A program made the translations under genes and the position numbers. Below the pieces are notes generated by a model. That model was not told the origin of the DNA and made no database searches. It saw only the letters and a program-made list of their open reading frames with translations. DNA of 64,000 nucleotides. Origin: Streptomyces sp. NBC_01233. Lineage in GTDB: Bacteria > Actinomycetota > Actinomycetes > Streptomycetales > Streptomycetaceae. The stretch lies in the NCBI RefSeq assembly GCF_035989305.1, contig NZ_CP108514.1:7172501-7236500 (forward strand), read 5' to 3'. Shown piece by piece: positions 8,216-16,019 of the stretch (positions are counted from its first letter, which is position 1; each line of letters begins with the position of its first letter).

Positions 8216-9664
8216 CTACCCGTCCACGCGACGGACCCGGCAGCGCGCCGGGCCGTCCGTCCGCAGGGTGATCCCGGCCCCGACCGGGATCTCGGTGTCC
8301 ACGGCCTCGAACTCGTACGCCCGCAGGATCATCGCCAGCGCGACCACCGACTCCAGCATCGAGAAGTGCTGCCCGATGCAGGCGCGCGGGCCGCCGCCGA
8401 AGGGGAACCACGCGTAGCGCGGCCGCGCCGCCTCCGCCTCCGGGGTGAAGCGTTCGGGGTCGAAGCGGTCCGGGTCCGGCCAGTGCTCCGGGTGGCGGTG
8501 CGTCACCCAGGGCGCCAGGATCACGTCCGCGCCCGCGGGGACGGTGTGCTCCCCGATCCGGGTGTCGGCGACGGCCTTGCGGCCGATGACCGGCGCGGCG
8601 GGGTACAGCCGCATGGCCTCCTTGAGCACCCGGGTGAGGTACGGGAGCCGGTCCATGTCGGCGGCCTCGGGCGTACGGTCGCCCAGGACGCGGGAGATCT
8701 CCTCGCGGGCCCGGTTCTGCTCCTCGGGATGGCGGGCGAGCAGGTGCAGGGCGAAGCAGAGGGAGGTGGCGGTCGTCTCGTGCCCGGCGAGCAGGAAGAT
8801 CAGTACCTGGTCGCGCAGCTCGGAGGCGTCGAACTCCCCGTCGTCCGAACTCCTGGCGGCGGCCAGCAGCGTCAGCAGGTCCTCGCCGGTGCTGCCCTGG
8901 CCGCCGGTGTCCGTACCGCCGGTGTCCGTACCGACAGAGTCCGTACCGACAGTGTCCGCACCGGCCCCGCGCCGCTCGGCGATGATCTTGTCGCACACCC
9001 CGTAGAGCTCGTCCATCGCGGCGGCCGCACGCCTGTTGCCCGGGGTGGGCCAGTGCCGCGGGACGTTGGCGGGGGAGTAGCCGCGGCGCAGCACGTAGTC
9101 CGTGATGACCGGGAAGCACCGGGCCACGACTTCGGCGGTGGCCTCGACGTCGGTGCCGAAGAGGATCCGGGCGACGGCGCGCAGGGCGAGGTGCGTCATC
9201 TCGTCGGAGACGTCGACGACGCCGTCCAGGGCCTCCTCCCAGGCGGCGATGACCGATACGGTCTCGGCTGCGACGGCCCCGGCGTAGCCGTCCACCCGGC
9301 GCCGGGTGAAGAGCGGCTGGACCAGCCGGCGCTGGCGCAGGTAGTCCTCGTCCTGACTGGTCAGCAGACCGTTGCCGAAGGAGTCCCGGACCTCCTGGTA
9401 GAAGGCGTTGTCCTTGCGGAAGTTGGCCGCGTCGGAGGCGAGCACCTGCTGGGCGCCCTCGGGCGAGAAGACGCAGTACAGCTCGGCTCGCATCCCGGGC
9501 GGGCCGGCCGTGACCCGTACGAGGTCGCCGTGCCGGTGCTGCGCCCGCAGATAGGTGCCGAGGGAGTCCGACTTCAGGTCGAAGAGCGACCCGAGCAGCG
9601 GAATCCCGATGAGCCCGGGAACCTCCGCCCCCGCACCGGCCCCTGCGTCCGTTCCACCTGCCAT
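8216..9664 (-). CDS. Cytochrome P450
   Basis: A 482-residue haem-thiolate monooxygenase. The I-helix oxygen-binding motif is LLAGHETTATS, the K-helix ExxR is in KEAMRLYP, and the haem loop is FPFGGGPRACIGQHF with Cys429 as axial ligand. The longer haem loop and the start resemble bacterial P450s of the CYP102/CYP110-like superclade more than typical CYP105/107. A run of GTD pentapeptides is inserted before the conserved GEDLLTLLAAA segment (H-helix area). The ATG at 9664 has GGGAGG upstream; a start 43 codons earlier lacks homology. No ferredoxin gene is adjacent. The substrate is unknown. Confidence 0.92.
   Translation of the reverse strand: MAGGTDAGAGAGAEVPGLIGIPLLGSLFDLKSDSLGTYLRAQHRHGDLVRVTAGPPGMRAELYCVFSPEGAQQVLASDAANFRKDNAFYQEVRDSFGNGLLTSQDEDYLRQRRLVQPLFTRRRVDGYAGAVAAETVSVIAAWEEALDGVVDVSDEMTHLALRAVARILFGTDVEATAEVVARCFPVITDYVLRRGYSPANVPRHWPTPGNRRAAAAMDELYGVCDKIIAERRGAGADTVGTDSVGTDTGGTDTGGQGSTGEDLLTLLAAARSSDDGEFDASELRDQVLIFLLAGHETTATSLCFALHLLARHPEEQNRAREEISRVLGDRTPEAADMDRLPYLTRVLKEAMRLYPAAPVIGRKAVADTRIGEHTVPAGADVILAPWVTHRHPEHWPDPDRFDPERFTPEAEAARPRYAWFPFGGGPRACIGQHFSMLESVVALAMILRAYEFEAVDTEIPVGAGITLRTDGPARCRVRRVDG
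8903..8962. repeat. Four tandem 15-bp units inside the P450 gene
   Basis: Four units of 15 bases (8903-8917, 8918-8932, 8933-8947, 8948-8962), each a variant of GTCCGTACC plus six bases. In the P450 frame they encode pentapeptides of the type GTDSV/GTDTG. The length keeps the frame, so unit gain or loss would be tolerated. Confidence 0.85.
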
Positions 9665-9867
9665 GCCCGCTCCCTCCCCCGTACCGGAGGCCGGATTCTG
9701 CCAGTCGCCCGGCACGTCCGACCAGGATCCACGCCCCGTCCGTCCGAATGCCGACGCGCCTCCACTACGTCGGGCGGTCCACGGAGCGATCAAGAAACCA
9801 CGCGTGACGGGACATCACCTACCCTGGCCAACGCCGGCCGACGCCCGTCTCGTTGAAGGAGTTCCCG

Positions 9868-10173
9868 ATGTCCGTCGTCGTCACCGCCGTGGTCCACCCC
9901 AAGCCCGGGCTGCTGGAGGAAGCGCTGGCCACGTACGCCCGCCACATCGAAGCCGTCCACGCCGAGCCCGGCTGCGAGCTCTACGCACTGCACACCGACG
10001 GGACCTCGATCGTGATCATCGAGAAGTGGGCCAGCCAGGCCGACCTCGACGCACACGCGAGCGGCGAGGTCATGGCGAAGCTCGGGCCGGAGCTGAACGC
10101 CCTGCGCGACCGGCCCGCCGACGTCACGATCCTCCAGCCCCGCCCGGCCGGAGCCGCACAGGGCGCCCTGTAG
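9868..10173 (+). CDS. Antibiotic-biosynthesis-monooxygenase (ABM/YgiN-like) domain protein
   Basis: A 101-residue dimeric ferredoxin-like fold protein. Members act as cofactor-free oxygenases on quinones/polyketides or as haem-degrading enzymes. Visible family features are VVVTAVVHPKPGLLEEALATYARHIEAVHAEPGCELY with the EPGC motif, and IVIIEKWASQADLDAHASGE. The ATG at 9868 is chosen because GAAGGAG lies six bases upstream; a TTG 15 bases earlier has no ribosome site. It lies about 110 bases upstream of the ECF41-type sigma gene in the same direction. ECF41 genes are known to sit beside small oxidoreductase or decarboxylase genes, so a functional link is plausible but not shown. Confidence 0.8.
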   Translation: MSVVVTAVVHPKPGLLEEALATYARHIEAVHAEPGCELYALHTDGTSIVIIEKWASQADLDAHASGEVMAKLGPELNALRDRPADVTILQPRPAGAAQGAL

Positions 10174-10216
10174 CCGGAGCCGGACGCGCCCCCGCGGAGT
10201 GATCTGCCTCACGGCG

Positions 10217-10243
10217 CGTCACAACGACCACTCACGCGGTGTC
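10217..10243 (+). promoter_or_regulatory. Candidate ECF41-type promoter
   Basis: CGTCACA (10217-10223), 16 bases, then TGTC (10240-10243). The published ECF41 consensus is TGTCACA with CGTC about 16 bases downstream, so one base differs in each box. It lies just upstream of the ECF41 gene, which fits autoregulation. Confidence 0.5.
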
Positions 10244-10282
10244 TTGAGGGCGAACCCCACGAAGCGGAGGAGGAGGCACGCC

Positions 10283-11248
10283 ATGACCGGGAACACGGAG
10301 GCGGACCTTGCCGTGGAACCGGGGCGGGCCGCGAACGAGAGGGATCGGGACATGAGCGACCAGGCCACCGACGCGGCGACCGAGACCTTCGTCGCCTACC
10401 GCAACCTGCTCTTCACCGTCGCCTACGAGATGCTCGGATCGGCGGCCGACGCCGAGGACGTCCTCCAGGAGACCTGGCTGCGGTGGATCGGGACGGACAT
10501 GCAGGAGGTGCGCGACCAGCGTGCGTACCTGGTCCGCATCACGACCCGGCAGTCGCTCAACCGGCTGCGCACGATGACGCGCCGCAAGGAGTCGTACGTA
10601 GGCCCCTGGCTGCCCGAGCCACTGCTCACCGCGCCGGACGTGGCCGAGGACGCCGAGCTCGCCGAGAGCGTGTCGATGGCGCTCATGCTCGTCCTCGAAA
10701 CGCTGTCGCCGACCGAGCGCGCCGTCTTCGTGCTGCGCGAGGTCTTCGACGTCGGCTACGACGAGATCGCGGCCGCCGTCGACAAGAGCCCTGCGGCCGT
10801 CCGCCAGATCGCGCACCGCGCCCGCCGGCACGTGGACGCCCGCCGCCCACGCGAGACGGTCTCCGCGAGCAGGACCCGGGCGGCCCTGGAGTCGTTCCAG
10901 CGCGCGCTCGAAACCGGCGACCTGCAGGGCCTCCTCGACGTCCTCGCCCCCGAGGTCGTCCTGATGAGCGACGGCGGCGGCATCAAGCAGGCCGCGGTGC
11001 GCCCGATCACCGGCGCAGACAAGGTGACCCGCTTCATCCTGGGCGGCGTCGGCAAGCACCGGAGCACGGTCACCGCTGACCCCACCGTGGCCAACGGCAA
11101 CCCGGCACTCTTCGTACGGGTGAACGGCGAGATCGACGGCATCATCACGGCCCGCGTGGAAGCCGGCCGCATCACCGGCCTCTACTACGTCCGCAACCCG
11201 GAGAAACTCACCCGCGTCGCCTCCGAGACCCCGCTCACCCTGCGATGA
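10283..11248 (+). CDS. ECF RNA polymerase sigma factor, ECF41/SigJ type with SnoaL-like C-terminus
   Basis: A 321-residue sigma factor. Regions 2 (FVAYRNLLFTVAYEMLGSAADAEDVLQETWLRW) and 4 (ETLSPTERAVFVLREVFDVGYDEIAAAV with PAAVRQIAHRARRHV) are followed by an NTF2/SnoaL-like extension. The three ECF41 signature motifs are present: WLPEP in the linker, DGGG in the extension, and NPEKL at the end. In ECF41 the extension replaces an anti-sigma factor, holding the protein inactive or tuning activity. The ATG at 10283 has GGAGGAGG upstream; an internal ATG at 10353 is possible. The inducing signal is unknown. Confidence 0.9.
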   Translation: MTGNTEADLAVEPGRAANERDRDMSDQATDAATETFVAYRNLLFTVAYEMLGSAADAEDVLQETWLRWIGTDMQEVRDQRAYLVRITTRQSLNRLRTMTRRKESYVGPWLPEPLLTAPDVAEDAELAESVSMALMLVLETLSPTERAVFVLREVFDVGYDEIAAAVDKSPAAVRQIAHRARRHVDARRPRETVSASRTRAALESFQRALETGDLQGLLDVLAPEVVLMSDGGGIKQAAVRPITGADKVTRFILGGVGKHRSTVTADPTVANGNPALFVRVNGEIDGIITARVEAGRITGLYYVRNPEKLTRVASETPLTLR

Positions 11249-11258
11249 ACACGGCACG

Positions 11259-11276
11259 GGCCGGCATCTGCCGGCC
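11259..11276. terminator. Short hairpin between convergent genes
   Basis: GGCCGGCA and TGCCGGCC (8-bp arms) between the sigma gene and the convergent excalibur gene. Confidence 0.45.
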
Positions 11277-11289
11277 TGTCACCCCCGGC

Positions 11290-12288
11290 CTACTCACAGG
11301 CCACTCCGTCGCCGTCCCGGTCGAGGTGGCGCCCGTATCCCGGGTCGTTTCGGCGGATCGGATCGGCTCCCGCTGCACGAACAGCCGTGCAGTTCTTGTA
11401 GTACACGCTGCCACCGCCACCGCCACCGCCGGTGGACGATCCGGCTGAGGAGGAGCCGGAGTCGTCATCGCCGCTCGGCGGACGCGGAGGGGTCGTCGCC
11501 GGATCAGGGTGCAGCTTGCCGCCCGCCGCCGCCGGGCAGGCCGTGGCGGGCGCGACGACCTTGAGGCGGGCGCTCGACGTCTTCGGATACGGGATTTCCT
11601 TGCCCTCGGCTGGGTCTTGGAAGCAGACGGTCCAGTCGTCCACGACGGCCGGGAGGGCGACGTCGGTGTAGGCGCTCTGCGGTTCGATCGCCTTGAGCCC
11701 GATCGGCTTGAGGGTCTCGGACGCCTTGGAGAAGGCGAGGCCGACCACCTTCGGCATCTTCGGATACGGAATCGGCTCGCCGTCCTTCGCTGGGCAAGGC
11801 CACTCGTTGCGCACCACGCCGAAGTCGAGCGTGGCTTTTCCGGCAGGCTCCGCCGCCGCGCTCTGGAAGCAGATCTTCCAGTTGTCCTCGTCCAGCTGAC
11901 CGGCATCGTCCGGGCCGGCGTCGTGGGAGATCGACTCGTACCCGGCGGCGTAGGCGGCGGTCTTCGCCTGCTTGAGGTTCTGGCCGACGTAGCTGGCCGG
12001 CCCGGCCGGGCTCGGAGTCGGCGCGGGCGCCGGGCTCTGGAGCGCGGCAGCCTTCGGCTTCGCGTCCGTCTCGGTCTGCTTCGGCGGATCGCCCAGGAAC
12101 GGCGTGAGGAACCAGAGGCCCGCCACCACCGTTGCGACGACCTTCTTCACCTGGCTCCACGGACTCAGCCAGGCGAGGGCTATGCCGGCCGGCGGTATGA
12201 CGACCAGTAGGGAAATGATCAGTGCCGGGTGCTGCCACCAGCGCCGTACGGGCGCTTGCGGGTGCGGGTACGGCGGTGGGTATGTCAC
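11290..12288 (-). CDS. PASTA-like / excalibur calcium-binding domain membrane protein
   Basis: A 332-residue protein anchored at the N-terminus. After a Pro-rich start (TYPPPYPHPQAP) come hydrophobic segments at about residues 22-44 and 48-66, then an extracytoplasmic region. Two PASTA-like repeats follow (YVGQNLKQAKTAAYAAGY... and KVVGLAFSKASETLKPIGL...), each with a conserved NWKICFQ/DWTVCFQ strand. A Ser/Gly linker leads to a C-terminal excalibur domain (YKNCTAVRAAG...DRDGDGVACE) with the Ca-binding DxDxDG loop. PASTA modules usually bind muropeptides, suggesting a cell-wall role. GTG at 12288 has GAAGGA six bases upstream. Confidence 0.8.
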   Translation of the reverse strand: MTYPPPYPHPQAPVRRWWQHPALIISLLVVIPPAGIALAWLSPWSQVKKVVATVVAGLWFLTPFLGDPPKQTETDAKPKAAALQSPAPAPTPSPAGPASYVGQNLKQAKTAAYAAGYESISHDAGPDDAGQLDEDNWKICFQSAAAEPAGKATLDFGVVRNEWPCPAKDGEPIPYPKMPKVVGLAFSKASETLKPIGLKAIEPQSAYTDVALPAVVDDWTVCFQDPAEGKEIPYPKTSSARLKVVAPATACPAAAGGKLHPDPATTPPRPPSGDDDSGSSSAGSSTGGGGGGGSVYYKNCTAVRAAGADPIRRNDPGYGRHLDRDGDGVACE

Positions 12289-12345
12289 GTGGCGTCCTTC
12301 TGGCGGTACGTGTGGGCCCGGCGAGCGTATAGAAGATTGAAACTT

Positions 12346-12359
12346 GTACCGGTCGGTAC
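12346..12359. promoter_or_regulatory. TetR-type palindrome
   Basis: GTACCG-GT-CGGTAC, a perfect 14-base inverted repeat of the kind bound by TetR-family repressors, in the divergent gap between the excalibur gene and the MerR gene. No TetR gene is visible in this window. Confidence 0.4.
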
Positions 12360-12408
12360 GTGAGATGAGTCGAAGGCGTCTTGGTCGGGGTCCGGCTGGC
12401 GAACGGCC

Positions 12409-12439
12409 TTGAGTCTCCAGTGACTGGAGACGGCAGAGT
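12409..12439 (+). promoter_or_regulatory. MerR-type promoter with operator dyad
   Basis: TTGAGT (12409-12414) and CAGAGT (12434-12439) are separated by 19 bases, the long spacer typical of MerR-controlled promoters. The spacer contains the perfect dyad GTCTCCAG-TGA-CTGGAGAC (12413-12431). The predicted transcript start falls at or next to the ATG at 12447, so the mRNA may be leaderless and autoregulated. Confidence 0.65.
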
Positions 12440-12446
12440 GGGGGAC

Positions 12447-13382
12447 ATGGACGCCACGACCCTCTACTCGATCGGGGAGCTTTCCCGGCTGACGGGCCTG
12501 CCCGTGAGGACCATCCGGTTCTACTCCGATTCGGGGGTGGTGGCGCCGACCACCCGAAGTCCCGCCGGCTATCGGCTCTACGACCTCGACGCACTGCTTC
12601 GGCTGGAACTCCTCCGCACGCTGCGCGAGCTGGGCATGGACCTGGCCACGGTTCAACGGGCGCTGGACCGCGAGCTCTCGGTGGCGGACGTCGCCGCGGC
12701 GCACGCCGACGCCACGGACGTCCAGATCCGGGCGCTGCAGCTGCGGCGGAGCGTTCTGCGCGCCGTGGCCAGGGGCGGGTCCAGTCCCGAGGAGACCAAG
12801 CTCATGCACAGGCTCACGCAGTTGTCCGGCGAGGAACGCCGACGGTTGATCGACGGTTTCGTGGAGGGCACCTTCGGCACAGTGGATGCGGACCCGGCCG
12901 CGGTGGCCATGGTTCGCGCTGCCACCCCCGACCTCCCCGATGATCCGTCCGGCGAGCAGGTCGCCGCGTGGGTGGAGCTCGCCGAGCTGGTCGGCGACGA
13001 GGACTTCCGGGCCCGGATGCGCCGGACGACCAGGTGCCGGGCCAGCGGGCGCGCGCTCGGCATCGAGGGCGAGGCCGGCGAGGAACTGATGGAGTTCACC
13101 CGCCAGAAGGTGGCCGAGGCCGTGGAGTCGGGCATCGACCCGCTGAGCGACAGGGGCGCGCCCGTCGTCGACGACCTCGTGCACCGCTTCGCCGAGGTCT
13201 TCGCGCGCACACCTGACACGGAGTTCCGGGACTGGATGGCCCAGCAGTTCGAAGAAGCACACGATCACCGGGTGGACCGGTACTGGCGGCTGGTGTGGAT
13301 CGTCAACGGCTGGCAGGTGGTGCCGAACCTGATCCCGGTGTACCCCTGGCTCGTCCAGGCCCTGCGCAACCACCGCCCTTGA
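12447..13382 (+). CDS. MerR family transcriptional regulator
   Basis: A 311-residue regulator. The N-terminal winged-helix is classical: YSIGELSRLTGLPVRTIRFYSDSGVV, then RSPAGYRLYDLDAL and an LRELGMDLATVQRAL dimerisation helix. The roughly 200-residue C-terminal effector domain has no recognisable motif and no obvious metal-binding cysteines, so a small molecule or drug ligand is more likely than a metal. ATG at 12447 is preferred; GTG at 12438 is an alternative. The operator upstream suggests autoregulation. No target gene besides itself and possibly the divergent excalibur gene can be assigned. Confidence 0.85.
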   Translation: MDATTLYSIGELSRLTGLPVRTIRFYSDSGVVAPTTRSPAGYRLYDLDALLRLELLRTLRELGMDLATVQRALDRELSVADVAAAHADATDVQIRALQLRRSVLRAVARGGSSPEETKLMHRLTQLSGEERRRLIDGFVEGTFGTVDADPAAVAMVRAATPDLPDDPSGEQVAAWVELAELVGDEDFRARMRRTTRCRASGRALGIEGEAGEELMEFTRQKVAEAVESGIDPLSDRGAPVVDDLVHRFAEVFARTPDTEFRDWMAQQFEEAHDHRVDRYWRLVWIVNGWQVVPNLIPVYPWLVQALRNHRP

Positions 13383-13413
13383 ACGAGTCCAAGAGATGGC
13401 CTGCAGAAGCGCG

Positions 13414-13466
13414 GAGGGCCGTCGGCGGGGTCTTCCGCGGGGGCGGAGACGCCGGCGACGGCCCTC
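13414..13466 (+). terminator. Compound hairpin after the MerR gene
   Basis: Outer 11-bp arms GAGGGCCGTCG/CGACGGCCCTC (13414-13424 with 13456-13466) enclose an inner hairpin built from GTCT...AGAC. A second 9-bp hairpin lies at 13523-13558. Together they separate the convergent MerR gene and island operon. The 291-base gap holds nothing else. Confidence 0.65.
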
Positions 13467-13673
13467 AGGCGGGCCGGGAGGACGGGAGGCGCTCGCTCCG
13501 AAGAGCGTGACTCTGTATCTGGAGACGGGGACGCCCTTGCTCCGCCCCATCCCCGTCTGACCCCTGGGGGGAGAGCCTTCGGTCGGGCGCCTTGGAGGGT
13601 AATCACGGCCCCGGCCTGGACGCCATTGTGCCCCGCTCCCCGATCATGCTGGGGGCGGGGCACAGATGTGAGG

Positions 13674-14456
13674 TCAGCGGCTGTCGTGCCAGGTGCGGGC
13701 GGCCTGGAGCATGTCCAGCACCCACTCGTCCTTCTCGCCCTCGGCGATCTCCGCCCACACGCTGACGGTGGCCTTGGCGAACGCGGTGACGGCGGCGGGC
13801 GGGGCGTTGTTCCAGGCCGGGACCTTGGTGGCCCACTGCTCGGCCTCCTCGAGGGTGTGGCCGCTCTTGATGAGCCAGACCACCCAGAGGGCCGGGTCGA
13901 TCCACGCGGCCCCGCGTGAGGCCCATGCCCAGTCGACAAGGACGGCGCGGCCCCCGGCAACGAGGACGTTGCTGGGGAACCAATCCGAGTGCAGCAAGGT
14001 CGTGCCGGCGAACAGCTCGGGGAAATCGGTGTGGGCCTTCACCCTGTCCGGCATCGACCGCATGACGACGTCGGGCGCGGTGATGGAGGAGAGCCGGGCC
14101 ATCGCGTCGGCGACGAGCGGGAGATCGGGTGAGCCGGGGGCGTAGTCCGCGTGGGGGCCGTCGATGTCCTCGAACCCGAGCAGGTCCCAGCCGGACTCCT
14201 GGACGTGCCACAGGACGGCGGGGGCGAGGTGCCGGACGCTTGGGTTGATGTCGGCCTCGCGCTGCTGGGTCCAGACGCGTCGGTGGTCGCTGCGCAGGCC
14301 CTTGACGAAGACCGTGGTGTTAGCGCTGTGGACGCGGGCGGCGATCTCACTGTTCAGGCCACCCCCGACCGTCTCGTAGGTGAGGACGGTGCCGGTTTGG
14401 GTCTCGATCAGCGCTAGGACGTCGGCGGGGATCTCGGCGAGGCGCGGGATCGGCAT
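13674..14456 (-). CDS. Phosphotransferase of the aminoglycoside/choline kinase-like superfamily
   Basis: A 260-residue kinase-fold protein, the last gene of the island operon. The catalytic loop is LLHSDWFPSNVLV (HxDxxxxN pattern) and the metal-binding segment is VLVDWAW. The N-lobe has FVKGLRSDH (lysine for ATP) and a hinge region LLGFEDIDGP. Members phosphorylate hydroxyls of small molecules (aminoglycosides, macrolides, homoserine, sugars); the substrate here is unknown. In this operon a nucleoside, sugar or pathway intermediate is as likely as a drug. The ATG lies one base past the upstream stop, so translation is coupled. Confidence 0.8.
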   Translation of the reverse strand: MPIPRLAEIPADVLALIETQTGTVLTYETVGGGLNSEIAARVHSANTTVFVKGLRSDHRRVWTQQREADINPSVRHLAPAVLWHVQESGWDLLGFEDIDGPHADYAPGSPDLPLVADAMARLSSITAPDVVMRSMPDRVKAHTDFPELFAGTTLLHSDWFPSNVLVAGGRAVLVDWAWASRGAAWIDPALWVVWLIKSGHTLEEAEQWATKVPAWNNAPPAAVTAFAKATVSVWAEIAEGEKDEWVLDMLQAARTWHDSR

Positions 14457-14457
14457 G

Positions 14458-14778
14458 TCAGGGCCGGGGCTTCCGGTGCCGTCCCGTTCCCGGGGCCAGG
14501 GGGTTACGTCTGGTGATGGGACGGGTCGTTTCGGGCTGGTCGGCGGGCGCAGCTTCGGAGGTCGGGCTGAGTGCCCGGCAAGCTGCCGCGTAATCCTCCA
14601 CCGTTGCCACCGCCTGCCAGGCGAACCCGTCCCATTCGAGGATCAGGCGCGGGGCGTCGGGGTCGAGGTGGGCGCCGCGCTGCGGGCCGGCACCGAGGGT
14701 GATCGCCCTTTTCTCGCCGGGCTTGCGCAGGCGGCCTTGGCGGCGCGCGGCCCACCGGTCCAGGGGTTCCTCGTCCAT
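14458..14778 (-). CDS. DUF6087-like small protein
   Basis: A 106-residue protein that, from memory, matches the Streptomyces DUF6087 pattern: an acidic start MDEEPLDRWAARRQGRLRKPGE, a middle GAHLDPDAPRLILEWDGFAWQ, and a basic Pro-rich tail ending GTGRHRKPRP. No function is known for the family. The strand-rich RLILEWDGFAWQAVATV segment may be a small beta-sheet. It sits between the NUDIX and phosphotransferase genes with gaps of 3 and 1 bases, so it belongs to the operon. Confidence 0.65.
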   Translation of the reverse strand: MDEEPLDRWAARRQGRLRKPGEKRAITLGAGPQRGAHLDPDAPRLILEWDGFAWQAVATVEDYAAACRALSPTSEAAPADQPETTRPITRRNPLAPGTGRHRKPRP

Positions 14779-14781
14779 AGG

Positions 14782-15207
14782 TCAGGCGCGGTCGGCGAGG
14801 AACAGGGCGAGCGGGCCACCCTGGAGGAGGAACCTGCCTTCGGTCGCAGCAGCGATCGCCTCCTGCATCGGCCACCAGGTGAGCTTGAAGTCCTCTTCGT
14901 CGTCGGCGAGCTGCTGAGGGCCGAGCGTCAGGCCCGTGGCCTCGAAGAGGTGGATGCGGGCCGTCGAGCGGGCGGTGATCGCGTAGGAGCCGAGGGGGCG
15001 CCAGGAGGAGGCGGCGATACCGGCCTCCTCCAGCAGCTCCCGCCGGGCGCATTCCTCGGAGGTCTCCCCGTCCTCTCGCCGACCGCCGGGCAGGAACAGG
15101 TAGTCGTCGCCGTGGCGGGGAAAGCGGGCGGTCAGGATCGCGACCAGGCCGTGGACGTCGCGGGCGACGACGACGGAGGCATCCCGCTCAGGCTGTGTGT
15201 CGGTCAT
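14782..15207 (-). CDS. NUDIX hydrolase
   Basis: A 141-residue pyrophosphohydrolase. The Nudix box occupies residues 41-64 and fits GX5EX7REUXEEXGU exactly: Gly42-Glu48 spacing, then RREL, LEEAGI. It cleaves a nucleoside diphosphate linked to X, with Mg2+ bound by the box glutamates. The preceding DDYLFLPGG strand and following GSYAITARSTARIHLFEATGL are typical. X is unknown. With a nucleotide kinase, an HD nucleotidase and a phosphohexomutase-like domain in the same island, a nucleotide or nucleotide-sugar substrate is the natural inference. The start is ATG at 15207. Confidence 0.88.
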   Translation of the reverse strand: MTDTQPERDASVVVARDVHGLVAILTARFPRHGDDYLFLPGGRREDGETSEECARRELLEEAGIAASSWRPLGSYAITARSTARIHLFEATGLTLGPQQLADDEEDFKLTWWPMQEAIAAATEGRFLLQGGPLALFLADRA

Positions 15208-15224
15208 AGGTCGAGCGTAGGACG

Positions 15225-16019
15225 CTACCTGACCACCGTGCAGGCGAACGGCACGGTGGTCACCGTGGGGTGGACGATTCCGCGCCCGTAATACCCGTCC
15301 TCCCCGAAGGCGTCGCCGTGGTCCGTGCAGGCGATGACGAGCCAGCGCTTCTTGCTGGTGAGGCCGGCGATCAGGCGGCCGAGGTGTTCGTCCGCGTAGG
15401 CGAGGGCCGCGCTCTGGGACGCCCAGGTGTCGGTGCTCTGCCCGAGGTAGTGGCCGTGGGGGACGTGGGTCGCTGAGATGTTGACGAACAGGAACAGCCG
15501 CCGGTTCTCGTACTGGCGGGCAAGGCCGAGGGCTTCATCGACTTGGTGGCGGGTGGAGTCGGGTTCGGGGGAGCAGAACTCCGGCCGCCAGTGGTCTTCG
15601 TCGAACAGGTCCGGCAGGACGGAGCCGAGCGGGGTTTCCCGGGAGAAGTAGGTGACCCCGCCGACGCACACCGTGCGATATCCGTGCTGGACAAGGCCGG
15701 TGAGGAGGCTCGGGGCGTCGAAGACGAACGTTCTGGGGTTGACGGTCTTGAACGCGGGCGGGCGGCACTCCCACAGGCGCGGGGGCTGCTCGGGCTGCGG
15801 GAGCTTGGGCAGGAAGCCGGAGAAGAACGCCATGTGTGCGGGCAGGGTGAAGGTGCCCGGGGTCCGGCGCTCCTCCCACTGGCCGCCGGGAAGGAGCTTG
15901 GCAAGGTGGGGGGTCTTTCCGGCGTGCGTGGTGGCCCTCGCCACGTCGTAGCGCAGGGAGTCGAGGGTGACGAAAAGGATGCTTGTGCCGGACTCGATGA
16001 CCTCGGCAGCGTTGATCAC
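15225..16019 (-). CDS. Alkaline-phosphatase-superfamily (sulfatase/phosphodiesterase-like) enzyme
   Basis: A 264-residue metallo-hydrolase. The first metal site is in ILFVTLDSLRYD; the nucleophile region is RTPGTFTLPAHMAFFSG with Thr in place of the sulfatase Cys/Ser; the second metal site is ACTDHGDAFGED. Thr nucleophiles are known in nucleotide pyrophosphatase/phosphodiesterase and phosphonate-hydrolase relatives, so phosphate ester chemistry is more likely than sulfate removal. It lacks a signal peptide, so it is cytoplasmic. The length is short for a sulfatase (usually over 400). It resembles the STM4013-type hydrolases found beside radical SAM genes. The GTG start overlaps the upstream stop (GTGA). 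Confidence 0.8.
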   Translation of the reverse strand: MINAAEVIESGTSILFVTLDSLRYDVARATTHAGKTPHLAKLLPGGQWEERRTPGTFTLPAHMAFFSGFLPKLPQPEQPPRLWECRPPAFKTVNPRTFVFDAPSLLTGLVQHGYRTVCVGGVTYFSRETPLGSVLPDLFDEDHWRPEFCSPEPDSTRHQVDEALGLARQYENRRLFLFVNISATHVPHGHYLGQSTDTWASQSAALAYADEHLGRLIAGLTSKKRWLVIACTDHGDAFGEDGYYGRGIVHPTVTTVPFACTVVR

